The notes under the pieces: generated by a model
What the model saw: the letters and a program-made list of their open reading frames with translations, nothing else
Told to the model about the DNA's origin: nothing
Databases searched by the model: none
Translations under genes and position numbers: made by a program
Assembly (NCBI GenBank): GCA_001414345.1
Contig: LLCB01000021.1
Coordinates: 248,001 to 312,000 of the forward strand
Reading direction: 5' to 3'
Length of the DNA stretch: 64,000 nt
Source of the DNA: Hymenoscyphus infarciens
Taxonomy: Eukaryota > Ascomycota > Leotiomycetes > Helotiales > Helotiaceae
Shown here: positions 45,334 through 56,558 of the stretch, one piece after another
Layout of the letters: the number at the start of each line of letters is the position of its first letter
How positions within the stretch are numbered: the stretch's first letter is position 1

Positions 45334-46200
45334 CTACCTAACCCTCCTAACAGAATTCTCCTTTCCACCCTCCATCTTCTCCTTATAACTCCCTACAAAC
45401 TTACATCGTTGCCCCATATCCAACTCCCCTCTCACCTCATAAATCTCCTCCGCGTATTTCGAGATGAGATAATTTATATCGTGATAATCTTTGGGGGCTT
45501 CTCGGCGGGAGAAGGCGTTTAGTTTACTTTGTAAGAGGGCTTGGATGTTGAGAATGGGGTAGGTTCGAGGGCCGAGGGGTGTTGATGTTGTGTGGTGGGT
45601 TAGGGATGTGGAGGGTTGGAGGGGAGCGCCTAGGGTGCCTGTGGGAGGGTGTTAGGATGGGTTGTGAGAGAGAAGACGTACTGTGGATTGAGGGATGGGA
45701 AGCAGTGGAGAGGAAAAAGTACCAGGGAGGAGAGTATCTACTTGTACTTCCCTTTCTGGGAGGGAGAAAGGGTCGTGGGAGCTTCCTGTTAGGACGAAGA
45801 TACGCATTACTCCTGAGACGGGACCGAGTGGTCTGATGATTCTATCAATATCCGGTTTTAGCGTTTCCTCTTCCTCCTTCGTTGGTGATAATTACCGTGG
45901 TTCTTATCGAAGTACAACTAGGATCTGTTCCATGTTTGCCTCTGCTGTGAGGTCTAGATCGACTGTCCCCCGGTCACTTCCGCGTAGATACATGGAGAAG
46001 CCTCCCATGAATGCGAATGGGAGATTTGCTTTTGTTAATATAGAGGATAGGTGATCGGAGGCAGCGATCATGTGAGGGAGCTCTGTGCGGAGGGAGGAGG
46101 TGGATAGTTCGACGCCTTGTTGGACTGTGTATGTGTTGGGAGGCTGAGAGAGTTGGGAGGTTGATATGCGACCTCTTGAGGTGGATAGGGATATATCCAT
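45334..46200 (-). CDS. Nucleotidyltransferase-fold-like hypothetical protein, frame disturbed
   Basis: The 5' part reads from ATG 46200 and includes LPFAFMGGFSMYLRGSDRGTVDLDLT, resembling the GG(F/S)..R.T.DLD core of nucleotidyltransferase-fold proteins. Exon 45723 and upstream (GPVSGVMRIFVLTG, EVQVDTLLPG) joins 45638-45334 through an 84-nt intron in phase, giving LNAFSRREAPKDYHDINYLI and a basic tail. Between about 45850 and 45915 the frame meets TAA codons and shifts, and no normal-sized intron repairs it (the best would be about 39 nt). The gene may be damaged, mis-sequenced or spliced unusually. Substrate unknown. Confidence 0.45.
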
Positions 46201-48117
46201 GTGGAGCCTTTCCCAGTTCAAAAGGTTGTGGTTGGAGTCTGTTTGAAAAATTATAGGTTATCATGGAGCAAACCTGATAACTCCATGTTCACGAAATGAA
46301 GCGCTCAATCTCAATACAGAACAATTTGCAATGGAACAAAATTTCCCCAAACCCCGGCCAGAAAAAAAGAGTATTTGGTAGAAGGTATCTCTATGTTCCC
46401 ATTTGCATTCAATGGGGACTGGCATTCATGAACGAGCTGAACAAATAAAGATGCAGTGCGAAAAGTATTCAGAAGAGAATCATTCTTTTCAAAGGGAGGG
46501 ATTCGATCACTTGGAAATGAATGCTGTCCAGGATATTCTCGTCACTGTCGGAGCCAAATAGAAGGTGTAGGAGAGATCCAGCTGCTCCCCAATTTTTCTT
46601 ATCTGCTTGCCGATTTGCGTTCTGAGTAGAGTGACCAAATAAGCGTTGTGTAAAATAATTTGCAGGTGAGATCTTTCTTAGGCGGAAGCCAACACGCCAC
46701 CAACATGATGGAATCTGCAAAAAGAAAAGAAAAAGAAAAAGAAAAACAAGCAGCGTTCAATTCTCGTTAAGGGATAGTCTGAAAGGGGTAACCAAACTTC
46801 TATACTAAAGACTCGGACAATGGTTGTTTCCAATTTTCCGCCCTTAGTTGGAGAGTTGGAATGGCCTGCTATTGGATATTGTGATACGGCAGAATTCGTT
46901 CCATTGGTCGAGCTGGCGATCACGTGGCTTGCCGCTCGGTCATCTTTCCCCCCTTTTTACGCACACTTGCAAGATGGGATGCAAACGACCTCCTTCCGTA
47001 CCTCGTGCGGAATCAGCCTTCTTCAAAAATGCCATGCGAATGCGGTTAGTGATTATGCCGCTCTTCTATGCGCCCTCATTTATCAATCAAGACTTGACTA
47101 AAGCAGTTAGCGCAGGAACCAGCGGCACATTGCCCCCCTTTTCGTTCGCAAAAAGCGCTTTTCACATCTCACAGCGGCTTGTAGCGCGAAACAACGTCGC
47201 TATTATTGGCAGAAAAGCCAGTTGTCAAAGCTTCAATTACTCCACCAATAGAACAAGTATTCTCTGTTCTGTTTTCATACACCTCTTGGATGGCGCTCTC
47301 TACAGAATCATTCTTTGCTGAAAGGGTAACTTGGTGATATGGAGAGATGTTCCGCCGTCTTACTTCTTACCTAGCTCGACTCTCCATGGCCTGGACCTGT
47401 CCCCTGTCTTTTGCCCTTCTCCAGACTGTTGGGTTGCAGAAAGGTCAATTCTGTAAGGCACGGTTCATCCAAACCTGCCCAAATTGGGCAATATCTGACG
47501 CCCGAGTGGGTTCTCTGAGACCCTGTGCGTCGGTTAATTCGCCCTGTGAGGAAGGAATTCTCTTTAAAAGGCTAAAAGCTTGGCCTCTCAGATGCAGGTC
47601 CAACACAAGTGTGTATTACAGAGGCCTTCTGAGTGGCTCATTTATCAATACTGGTGCGGCGTCTTATTACGGATCCATGCATGTTCTTCTCGGCCGTTCC
47701 CGAATTCTATGATTTCACCCCTGCCATACACCTCTAAATCGCTAACTCTGCGAGTACATTTCCCCATTCGTCTTGCAGGCTCATTTTGATCGCACACTCG
47801 AAGGGGTTTCCGCTGGCGGACCATTCAGTAATCACCCCGTATGCGGGTAAGAAAGGGCAATAAACAAGCCGCTTTACCAGTCTAGGCCCATTTGAGAACT
47901 CACTGGCTTCGATGGCTTCTCACTTCACCATCTTTCCCTCTCTCTGCTTTCTTTCTGTTCACAGTCACCGTCAACACTATCTGTATTCTCTCCTCCTCGC
48001 TCTTCCCTTTGCGGACTTTTGTCTGCGTCCTGTCATTGACAATCTATCCACATTCTCTACCGGCTTCGGCCATACCACAATCGTTTTTTTAGTTTACCAC
48101 AGACCTCTTATCTAATA
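46201..48117. other. intergenic region upstream of the chitinase
   Basis: About 1.9 kb without a supported gene. It includes a GAAAAAGAAAAA tract (46715-46745). Forward open frames at 46820-47712 overlap, have no domains and are not accepted. Confidence 0.4.
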
Positions 48118-51097
48118 ATGTTTTCCGTCAAAAGCCTCTTGGCAGCTAGCGCTACATTTTCATTCATTGCTTCTTCTGCTGCTTCTGGTAGTAATGTCGC
48201 CGTTTACTGGGTATGATTTTGCATATTACATGGACCTTTCGCTAATCGTGGATAGGGTTCTGGAGCGGACCAAAAGCGACTTTCCACGTTCTGCGACGAA
48301 ACAGATATCGACATAATTCCTATTGGATTCCTGGAATTGTTCCCACAGCAAGGTAACCATACCAGTTGTTACATTGAACCGATAGACACTCAACTGACAT
48401 GCTCTCTTTAGGCAATGGATTCCCGAAAGAGAATTTCGGAAATGCTTGCTGGGGAGGCTCTGTTTATTACGGACCAGGCTTGAACCACGATGCTGATCAG
48501 CTGTACACTCAATGCCCAACCGTACAGGAAGACATTCCATACTGCCAGTCTAAGGGAAAGAAGATCGTTCTCTCTTTAGGGGGCGATTCAAAGAACTACC
48601 AGCTCACGGGAGTCGCTGCGGGTATAGAATTTGCGAACTGGCTTTGGGGCGCGTACGGGCCCTTGACTGACGAGTGGAAGGCTCAGGGCGGCGTTCGCCC
48701 GCTGGACAGAGGGCGAGTTAATGCATTTGTTCCTCGGTTGTCTTTGGCTGACTTTTAATTTTGTAGATTATCAAACACCACGTCTGATACTATTAATATC
48801 GATGGATTTGATTTCGATATTGAGCACACTTCGACAGATCTGTCCCAGGGCTATATCGCATGTATACAAAAATTGCGAACTTTGTTCAAGCAGAGTACGA
48901 AGTCCTATCTCATTACCGGAGCGCCACAATGCTTCCTCCCGGAAGTGAACATGGGTAGCATGATAGCTCAAGCTCAGTTTGATATTCTGTGGATTCAATT
49001 TTACAACAACCCTTCATGTTCTGCAAGAAACTTCGCCGACAACAGCATCGACATCAACTATAACGCGTGGAAATCAGAAATTGCCCGCGGTGCAAGCAGC
49101 GGAGCTCAACTCTATATTGGTATTGTTGGAGCACCAACTGTTGGCAGTGACTGTGAAAAAGCGAGTTATGGGGAATATATTGATGCAAATGAGGCCGATA
49201 CTCTCATCAAGAAATACAAGGACGATTCAGCCTTCGGAGGTATCATGATTTGGGAAGCGACTGCCTCTCTAAATAATAAGTGCAATTGCAAACCGTACTA
49301 TTCGCTCATCAAGGATTCGTTGAAGGGTATATCCCCACCGGCAGCCTCTGCCGCCTGTCCGGTAACATCGACGACGACCAGTGCTTCCTCCATCAGCAGC
49401 TCAAGCAGCATTAGCATATCGGCAACCTCATCAATCGTATTGACAACGAGCAGTTCATCTTCTACAATTTCCACCTCTTCGAGCACATCCTCGAGCGTTC
49501 CGGTGACCAGCAGCACCTCTTCAAGCGACATCTCATCGAGCACTTCTTCCAGCGTTCCGGTGACCAGCAGCACCTCTTCCAGCGATATCTCATCGAGCAC
49601 CTCTTCCAGCGCTCCGGTGACCAGCTCTTCATCTTCTGCAACTTCAAGCGAAAGTTCATCGAGCACATCTTTGAGCGCATCAGTAACAAGCACAATCTCA
49701 GTCTCAGTCTCGGCTTCCACGAGTTCAAGCGACAGCTCTACAATTTCGAGCATATCATCAAGTGTCTCAGTAACCAGTATTCTCTCGAGCTCAAGCGAAA
49801 TCTCATCCTCCATTTCAAGGCCTTCCTCGTCTGCAAGTCAAAGCGATGTATCTACCTCAACAAGCATATCCTCAAGCGAGATCACCAGCAGTACTTATTC
49901 CATCCCCACTTCACTCAGTAGCTCGGAATCCTCCAAATTCCCTACCTTCACTCCACCATATGGAAATTCCACGAAGACAACTTTCACATCGTCAGCAACC
50001 ATCAGCCCAACAAAAATCACATCTGATACATCCGTTCTCACCGGAGTCGACCTTCCTTTGACAACCTCCACTGTTTACACAACGAAGACCGGGACTGTTT
50101 TGTCCTGTGCCCCTACTGTGACCAACTGCCCTGTTGGAGCCATTACTACCGAGACGATTGTAGGCAACCTTTCAATTCATTCCCTGAATCAGAAATATAC
50201 CAAAAACTATATACTAATTTTTGACAGGCATTATATACAGCGATATGCCCAGTTTCCCAAGGTAACAACGGTGGCGTGCCAAACTCTACTCCTGTCATTT
50301 CAGCACCACCAGGAAACCCAACTGGGTACACAACGTCAACAGTTTATACCACAAAGATTTCCACTATAACCTCATGCGCTCCAGGAGTTGTCTGTGCGGG
50401 TAAGCCAGGAAGTGTCGTCACTGAGGTGATCCCATTATATACGACAGTCTGCCCAATCACTCGAGGCAACAACGGAGGTATCCCAACCTTAGCTCCCGCT
50501 ATTTCCGTTGCTTCTGCTTCCCCAGGAATTCCGACCGGATACACAACGTCAACAGTTTATACCACAAAGATCTCAACTATAACCTCATGCGCTCCAGGAG
50601 TTGTCTGCGCGGGTAAACCAGTCGCCATCGTCACTGAAGTTCTTCCACTATACACGACAATCTGCCCAATTGAGGCGTCCGCCACACCATCGTCCAAGAT
50701 CTCTTTCACTACCTATGTGACTATCAAACTCGCCTCGAGTGCTTCCGCTGAAATCGGCACCCCCGTTGCACCATACCCAACCCCCTCAAAGAGCCACAGC
50801 AAACACCCATACGGATCTGGCACTGGAATTGCGTACTCTTACGCCCTCAAGCCTACTGGCACTTCAGTGCCGAGTGTTCAAGTCGAGATCGTCAAAGTTT
50901 CCCCTCTTCCTGTCACCCCGGTTGCCCCAAGTTTCAGCAAGACTGGCGGAGGAGTAAAGGCTGTTGCAGCCACTGGCACCCCGATTCCTCCAAGTGCTAC
51001 CCCTAGTGTAGTTGCAACGAACTCTGCGAGTGGACATGGGATTTCATCTGTGGTGGTTATGATTTCTGCTGTTGTGGTGGGTGTTTTGATGATGTAA
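48118..51097 (+). CDS. GH18 class III-type chitinase, GPI-anchored, Ser/Thr-rich
   Basis: Exons 48118-48210, 48256-48352, 48412-48712, 48767-50159 and 50228-51097 give 917 aa. A signal peptide (about residues 1-23) precedes a GH18 domain starting VAVYWGSGADQKRL. The barrel motifs KKIVLSLGGD and DGFDFDIE (catalytic Glu) are intact. A long Ser/Thr tract with SSTSSSVPVTSS units follows, then three copies of a roughly 70-aa module (TTSTVYTTK, then SCAP, then CPV/CPI). The C-terminus is hydrophobic after a small-residue stretch, as for a GPI anchor. Intron 3 fits only as GC-AG (GCGAGT donor at 48713). The product should remodel cell-wall chitin at the surface. Confidence 0.88.
50040..50680 (+). 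repeat. Tandem threefold TTSTVYTTK module inside the chitinase gene
   Basis: Copies start near 50066, 50328 and 50548. The last two share YTTSTVYTTKISTITSCAPG onward almost identically, including nucleotides, while the first is diverged (TVLSCAPTVTNCPVG). An intron splits the first copy, suggesting the repeats arose after that intron. Confidence 0.7.
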
Positions 51098-51327
51098 AAG
51101 TCGTCTTCTTGTCGATTTCGTTTTCCTTTGTATGTAGAGTGGAGTTGAAGAACGAGGTAGAAACGAGTTTGAGGCATGTAATGTAGGTAGAAGTTGTGTA
51201 AAAATAATAATTCTCAATGTAGAAAAGTTAAATTAAAAAGGTGAGATTTAGACCAGCTTAGGAAAAAGTGGCAGTAGAGAGCTCGCTGTGCCACACTTTC
51301 TAGATATTACCCAAAAACGTTTGGGCA

Positions 51328-51458
51328 ATCGAACTTCCGTGTTCCAAGCCATCTAGGTAAATTTTAAATTGTTCCAAGTATTTAGGTTAAGCACCTTGCA
51401 TTACCCTAGAAATCTGGAATAACGAGTCCTAGGTAGGCAGGTACGAACCTGAAGTAAT
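51328..51458 (+). repeat. Dispersed repeat, copy 1
   Basis: About 130 bp aligned in direct orientation with 58549-58679. Shared blocks include ATCGAACTTC, TTGT(T/C)CCAAGTATT and GCAGGTACGA(A/C)CCTGAAG. Differences are largely C/T and G/A. Confidence 0.6.
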
Positions 51459-51906
51459 CCCTGCCGCTTTTAATGCCCACCACGAGGCCAGGACGGTGTA
51501 GGGCCTTTAAAGTGCCATGAAGTCCGAGGCATTGGAATCCAACCTGTTTTATAGAGAGGTCTACTAAACTCCGCGGCTCGCACCAGACCACGGTAGAGCA
51601 CTTACAACATAGGAACTACTCACATTCTCCCTAACCTCTATCTATTACATCGATATATAGTGAGTTGCGAGTTAAACTTCCCTTTTAACGATATTTGATA
51701 AACCGTGCGTTTTTAGAATATTTATTATTTCATAGACACTCTTTCTCTCTTTACTTCATAATAACATATGTTATTATATTCTCGAGAACAGCTAATAAGA
51801 GCTCTATACCCTCTTTTCTACTCTATAAACTTTTTGAGAAGAAAACAGACACTTGGATATATATCTAAAAATTTTAAAAGGTCTTAGACGAGACTACTCA
51901 ACCTTA

Positions 51907-52341
51907 GAGCCTGTTTGGCTTATACTAGGAGAATTATAAATAGTCTCTTAACTATACAGGGACCTTTTAAAAGTGGTATAGTATATATTTATTTTTTATC
52001 CAATTATTTGGATAACATATTCGGTAATCGTTTGGCTCGCATATCTAATATCTTAGGGCTGGTATTTTATCTTAGAACAGTAGTAAAATACTAGCGTAAG
52101 TGGGTGAGAAAAGATATACTAGGATATATTCTAATTATCGTAGTTTTAGCGATAATAGGATAATAACCTTTTCTTAGTAAGGATAATCTTTTATATAAAT
52201 ATTAGATTATTTTACTAAATAATCCAGCTTGAAAAAAATACGAGCTAAACGATTCGGCAAATATCAAAGTGTTGAATATATTAAATTATCTGTTATTATT
52301 ATGTCGCCTTTTTGCAAAAAATATGCCAGCCAAACAGGCTC
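51907..52341. mobile_element. PIF/Harbinger-like MITE with TTA target duplication
   Basis: The termini are perfect 14-bp inverted repeats, GAGCCTGTTTGGCT at 51907-51920 and its complement at 52328-52341. TTA flanks both ends (51904-51906 and 52342-52344), the 3-bp duplication characteristic of PIF/Harbinger. The 435-bp interior is very AT-rich and non-coding. No transposase source is present in the window. Confidence 0.65.
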
Positions 52342-53578
52342 TTATCGGGATATGAAAACTTTTCTTACGAAAATAGAGTTTTTAGAGAATTAACAATTAT
52401 TAAGTTTATTCTTAGTATACTTACTTAGATATAGTAAGACTATAAATAGAGAGGAGGTATAAGAAGACATAGCAGTTCTTTCTAGCTAAGTCTTCTCTCT
52501 TAAAAAGTACGTTAGTTCTAAAATAAATAATAATAAAAAAAAACTTTCTTAAAACGTACGGTTGATAAAATATCGTCAAAAGGGAAGCTTAACTCGTAAC
52601 TCACTACACCTTTCCTCTTACTCCACTTTAGTATATATCCACAAACAACTAAAATCCAAATTTTTAATAATCTCCAAAAGTGAGAGAGCCAATTCAAAAG
52701 CGTACCTATTAACAAAGTTACCTACTAATAGCCTAATTCAGGTAACCGGCGAATCGCACTATTTCACGTACCCAAATTATCGCATCGTTTGTACTAAAGG
52801 TCGGGAAAAAAAAATAAAAAAAATAATAAGATATCTTTCTACAGACAGTCTCGAACAATTGAAGGAATTATGCCAACGGAATAGGGTAACTGGCTTTGGT
52901 TAATTCCAGGGTGAGGAATGAGTGGAGTGACACGGTCGGCTAGCCAGTGTCAACACGGCCGCACGGACCACAAAATGGCGAATATTAAACACGACAACGT
53001 TGCTGGCGATACACATTCTGAGGACAGCGAGCCTCTACTCATTACCACTCTAGTACTACTCGACTAGTACCGTCTGTCCCGGACCGACTCGGAGGTTCGG
53101 ACGAAGCCCTGTCATAATATCTCCGGTCTATCGGAGCACTTGAATGAAAATATAGAGATAAGCTAAACTATCTAATCTTTAAAAAGGTAGTCTTTCTTAC
53201 TGCTTAAATAGTTGTATTCTAGTATTCTTGTATCTTGTATCTTGTATATTTACTGTAGAATACTTCTTTTTATAAAGACTACTCGAGTAGTGTTGAGTAC
53301 TAGAGTAGTTTGTGCTCTCACACGGGTTAGTTCTCCTTGTCCTAGCCCCCTTGAAGCAAGCAATTATCATGCTAGATTGGGTTGCAGACTGAACAGTGAC
53401 GTGAACTCGTCCTGGGAAAGAACCAACTCGTTTACGAGACTCATTTCTATAGTTTTGCATGCAAATTATCGACATAACTTCACCTCGAGAAATTAGCGAT
53501 ATCAAGAATTGCACTCTAATGATACAACGGAGATATTTTGTAACAATTATGTACAGCAACTTCTTGTCCCTCAAGTTT

Positions 53579-55656
53579 TCATCCGACAACATCAAGCATC
53601 CACTGTCGTGCACCCATCCAAACATCCATCATAACACCATTTTCGCTTCCTCCGCCCTTACTATTTCCTAGAATAGGAATACTTCTGATGGTGTCCACCT
53701 GCCGTTGGTTCAAAATCTGTGCCTCGGTAAACCAACTCCCATGTAACCCGTACGGAACACGCTGAGGTAACTTGATTTTGCAAACAACTTCCCTCATCTC
53801 CTTCGCATCAATGATCCACAACTCGCTCTTAGAATGCGGGGGGGCCTCGCCATTTAAATCCAATTGACTCTCATCGAAAACATAAGTCAAAATCCACCCA
53901 TCGTCTTCAGATTTACCCCTTTCCCGGGGGACGAAGCGAGATTCCTGAGCATAGTAGCCTCTAGGAAGCTTGAAGATCTTGATTGGGTCATTTGGATCGT
54001 CAGAAGCGATGATTTCCGGCACTGTTCGCATGTCCACACATCCTGTGATCGGGGTTGGTGGATTGTGTTGAGCTTTAGCTATGAGAGCCAGTGCATCGAT
54101 TTTGACAAGCGAGTCTATCTTGACAGCACGCCCAAGTGCTGCACCGAAGCTGCTTTCTGAAACCGAGCACCCGTAAATATATCGAGCTGCGCTCATTGAT
54201 ACATCGGCGCGAATAGATGGAAATTCGAAGGGGATCGTGGACAATGCGAATTGGTGCGTGATGATGTTGGAGCCTGGAGACAGGGAATATCGGTAATAGT
54301 AAAGTCTGCATTGCTCTTCTTCAGGAGCATAGATTGGAGTGGCGATTGGCAGAGGAATCGGAGCAGCAATATCCCCAGCACTGAATACAAGTGAAGCACT
54401 GGTCAAACGACATGCGAGCATGTTGACGGCCGTAACTTTCGTCTCGAAATCCCCCTTTTCTTCTTCATCCCAGGTATTTGCAGTATGAAAAATACAACAA
54501 GGATTCGTCTCAAACCACCTGATTTCTTCAGGCTTCCATCTAGGGAAAACTCCAAATCGGGATACACCAGATGGGTTGTAAGAAACTACTGGCAAGTTTC
54601 GCGCTAGATTCCTGGGATCAAGTGATAATGGTAAATCGAGAATTACTGTGTGTGTAAGAGAGACTCCAAAATCGTGCATCATTTTCGGTGAGGATATGCC
54701 TGGAACTGAAGCATTGAGTAAACGAGGTTGCGAAATTGTCGAATTTTGCGTACTGGGTATAATGGAATAGTTTACAAAGGGCGCGAAAAAGGTTGAGTGA
54801 AACAAAATCATTTCATTGGTATGTGGATCTACGCGGGGATCTGGGATTCGGTTAGCTCTCATCGAATAAAATAAAGACATATTTCTGGTAAACTCGTGAG
54901 GGAAAGGCGCGGTAGCAGGGCTGAAATAGTAAGGGCGATATAAAATGACTGACGTGCGGTTGTCCACTCCTTCATAAAGCTCAGTAAGGAGTTTCCTCCA
55001 AATGGATCTCCGGGTATGTTGTGTGCAACCGGTTCCCCTTCTGCTTTACATCCATCATACCATCCAACAGTCTCCAAGCTTGGTAGACTGATTCGCATAG
55101 GCGGTCCGCTCTCGCAAGTGGCTAGAGCTCTGCCTGTAAAAGTGAGTCATATATATATATCTGGTGAGATCGTGAACTAACCATCATGATACAGTATTCC
55201 TGTATTTGCGACTGAGATTTTTCTAATTGCTTGATGGGAACCCGGAAAATTGGAAAGAATGACGAGGAATATTGTTCTGAAAATCCGCAGAATGATCTTG
55301 AAAAGAGAGGATGCTGGGTTAACCAGAGTCGCAATGCTGGGAAGCACTGGAGATCGTAAAGATTTAGTCGTTATGGTCGCAAGAAAAACATCTGTCACAA
55401 TAAACTGATTTACAAACTCCGGTTGGATTGTCCCATCATGATGTCTCGCCCCGAATGCAACACCACTCAGCATTCCATCTCCATCAAACCAGTGAGCGTC
55501 ACGTCCTAAATCCTCGTTGGAGACTGGATTGCCGCCATTCCGCAGGTATTGGCCACCTGAAAGTTCCTCAGGGATTTCTCCGACATAGTCGCATGGTGTC
55601 AGCGGTTGTACAGAGTAAATGGGAGCAAAATTGCCATGAAGATATGGATGTGGCAT
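53579..55656 (-). CDS. carX: Carotenoid cleavage oxygenase (retinal-forming, CarX-like)
   Basis: Exons 55656-55182, 55133-54954 and 54840-53579 give 638 aa in phase. The RPE65/carotenoid-oxygenase order is clear: GQYLRNGGNP and HWFDGDGMLSG near the N-terminus. Four iron-ligand histidine contexts follow, in TTAHPRVDP, MMHDFGVSLTHTVI, IFHTANTWDEE and GLHGSWF. The exon 2-3 junction codes the first of these histidines (C plus AT). The enzyme is expected to cleave beta-carotene symmetrically to retinal. Its place beside carRA, carB and an opsin supports CarX over a CarT/lignostilbene enzyme, though specificity cannot be proved. Divergent from carRA. Confidence 0.87.
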
Positions 55657-56558
55657 GCTCCGTGGTGAACGTGTTCATGGTAGAAGTGGCAGAGTAACGG
55701 TGTCGCAAAAAGGGTTCAAGTGATTGAAAACATCCATGGGATTTCTCCCCTCATGATGCAATTTCAGAACAGCTATGATGGTAGCGTTAGTAGTCATTGA
55801 GCGGCTAGCCAATCAGAGGTGAACCAGCCCACTTCTCTCCTATATAGACAACAAGAGAAACTCCTCGGAAGCACGGATCTACAAGCTAGTGTGTGATAAG
55901 TTGGAACGCGGGGTCCGCTTTGATATGGCAACCCTGGGTGTTGTGATACAAGTACGAGTAATGACGGCATTGCGAAAGGAGGTTGCGGCTAAGCGAAAGT
56001 AGATCGACTCCACTTTAAACCCTGTACATTTTTTAGGTTCCTAGTTCCCTCCCTCCATCTGTCTTGCTGCTTTTACCTGCTTTTACCTCATTAGAAACAC
56101 CATCTTTTTTTTTTCAAAGTACTAGGGGCGTGCTGGCGGCAGTTCAGAATCCATCTAAAGAAGGCAAGGCTTAGCTAAGTACTTTCCATTTTCCCCAAAT
56201 GACTACCTCTGTACTAGTAGAGGATTGAAATTGTTGTTCTACCGAGAGGAAAGAAGGGTGATACTCGAGCTTGAGTGAGCCTCGCACCTGCCCTGCCTCA
56301 CTCGGCAGTCCACGGCAAATTAGAAGCAGAAAGCTAGTCTTGATTCGTTGGCGTACGAGTACGTGTATACGCACCTCACCTACCTACCTATTCGCTCATT
56401 GACTTCCATTAATTGTGCACCTGCAAACCACACCCATCAGCTGCCATCCCTCTCCACTATAGACTTTTACACTCATTGACAACACCTGTTCTCTCGCCAT
56501 GCCGGGATCCTGTTGAGGATATTTCTCTTTCCTCACCTCACTCCGTCCGCCTCGCAAA
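55657..56558. promoter_or_regulatory. Shared divergent promoter region, carX-like/carRA
   Basis: About 0.9 kb between two start codons pointing apart. It should hold control of both pathway genes. No specific light-regulatory site could be assigned by eye. Confidence 0.5.

Larger units (their letters stand above)
51098..53578. other. AT-rich, repeat-derived region
   Basis: About 2.5 kb, strongly AT/TA-rich between 51600 and 52900, with long TA-containing stretches and no acceptable gene. It contains a dispersed repeat copy (51328-51458) and a PIF/Harbinger-like MITE (51907-52341). The open frame at 52562-52903 has no ATG. The composition fits RIP-type C-to-T decay. Confidence 0.55.

Noticed and set aside
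46820..47712. Several forward frames upstream of the chitinase
   Set aside because: They overlap in different frames, have no domains and no consistent splice model.
49298..49813. 171-codon minus-strand frame opposite the chitinase Ser/Thr tract
   Set aside because: It is a shadow of the repetitive Ser codons and encodes only Glu/Leu/Val repeats.
52562..52903. 113-codon frame after the Harbinger-like MITE
   Set aside because: It has no ATG, lies in AT-rich decayed DNA, and ends in Lys/Ile low complexity. At most it is a remnant.
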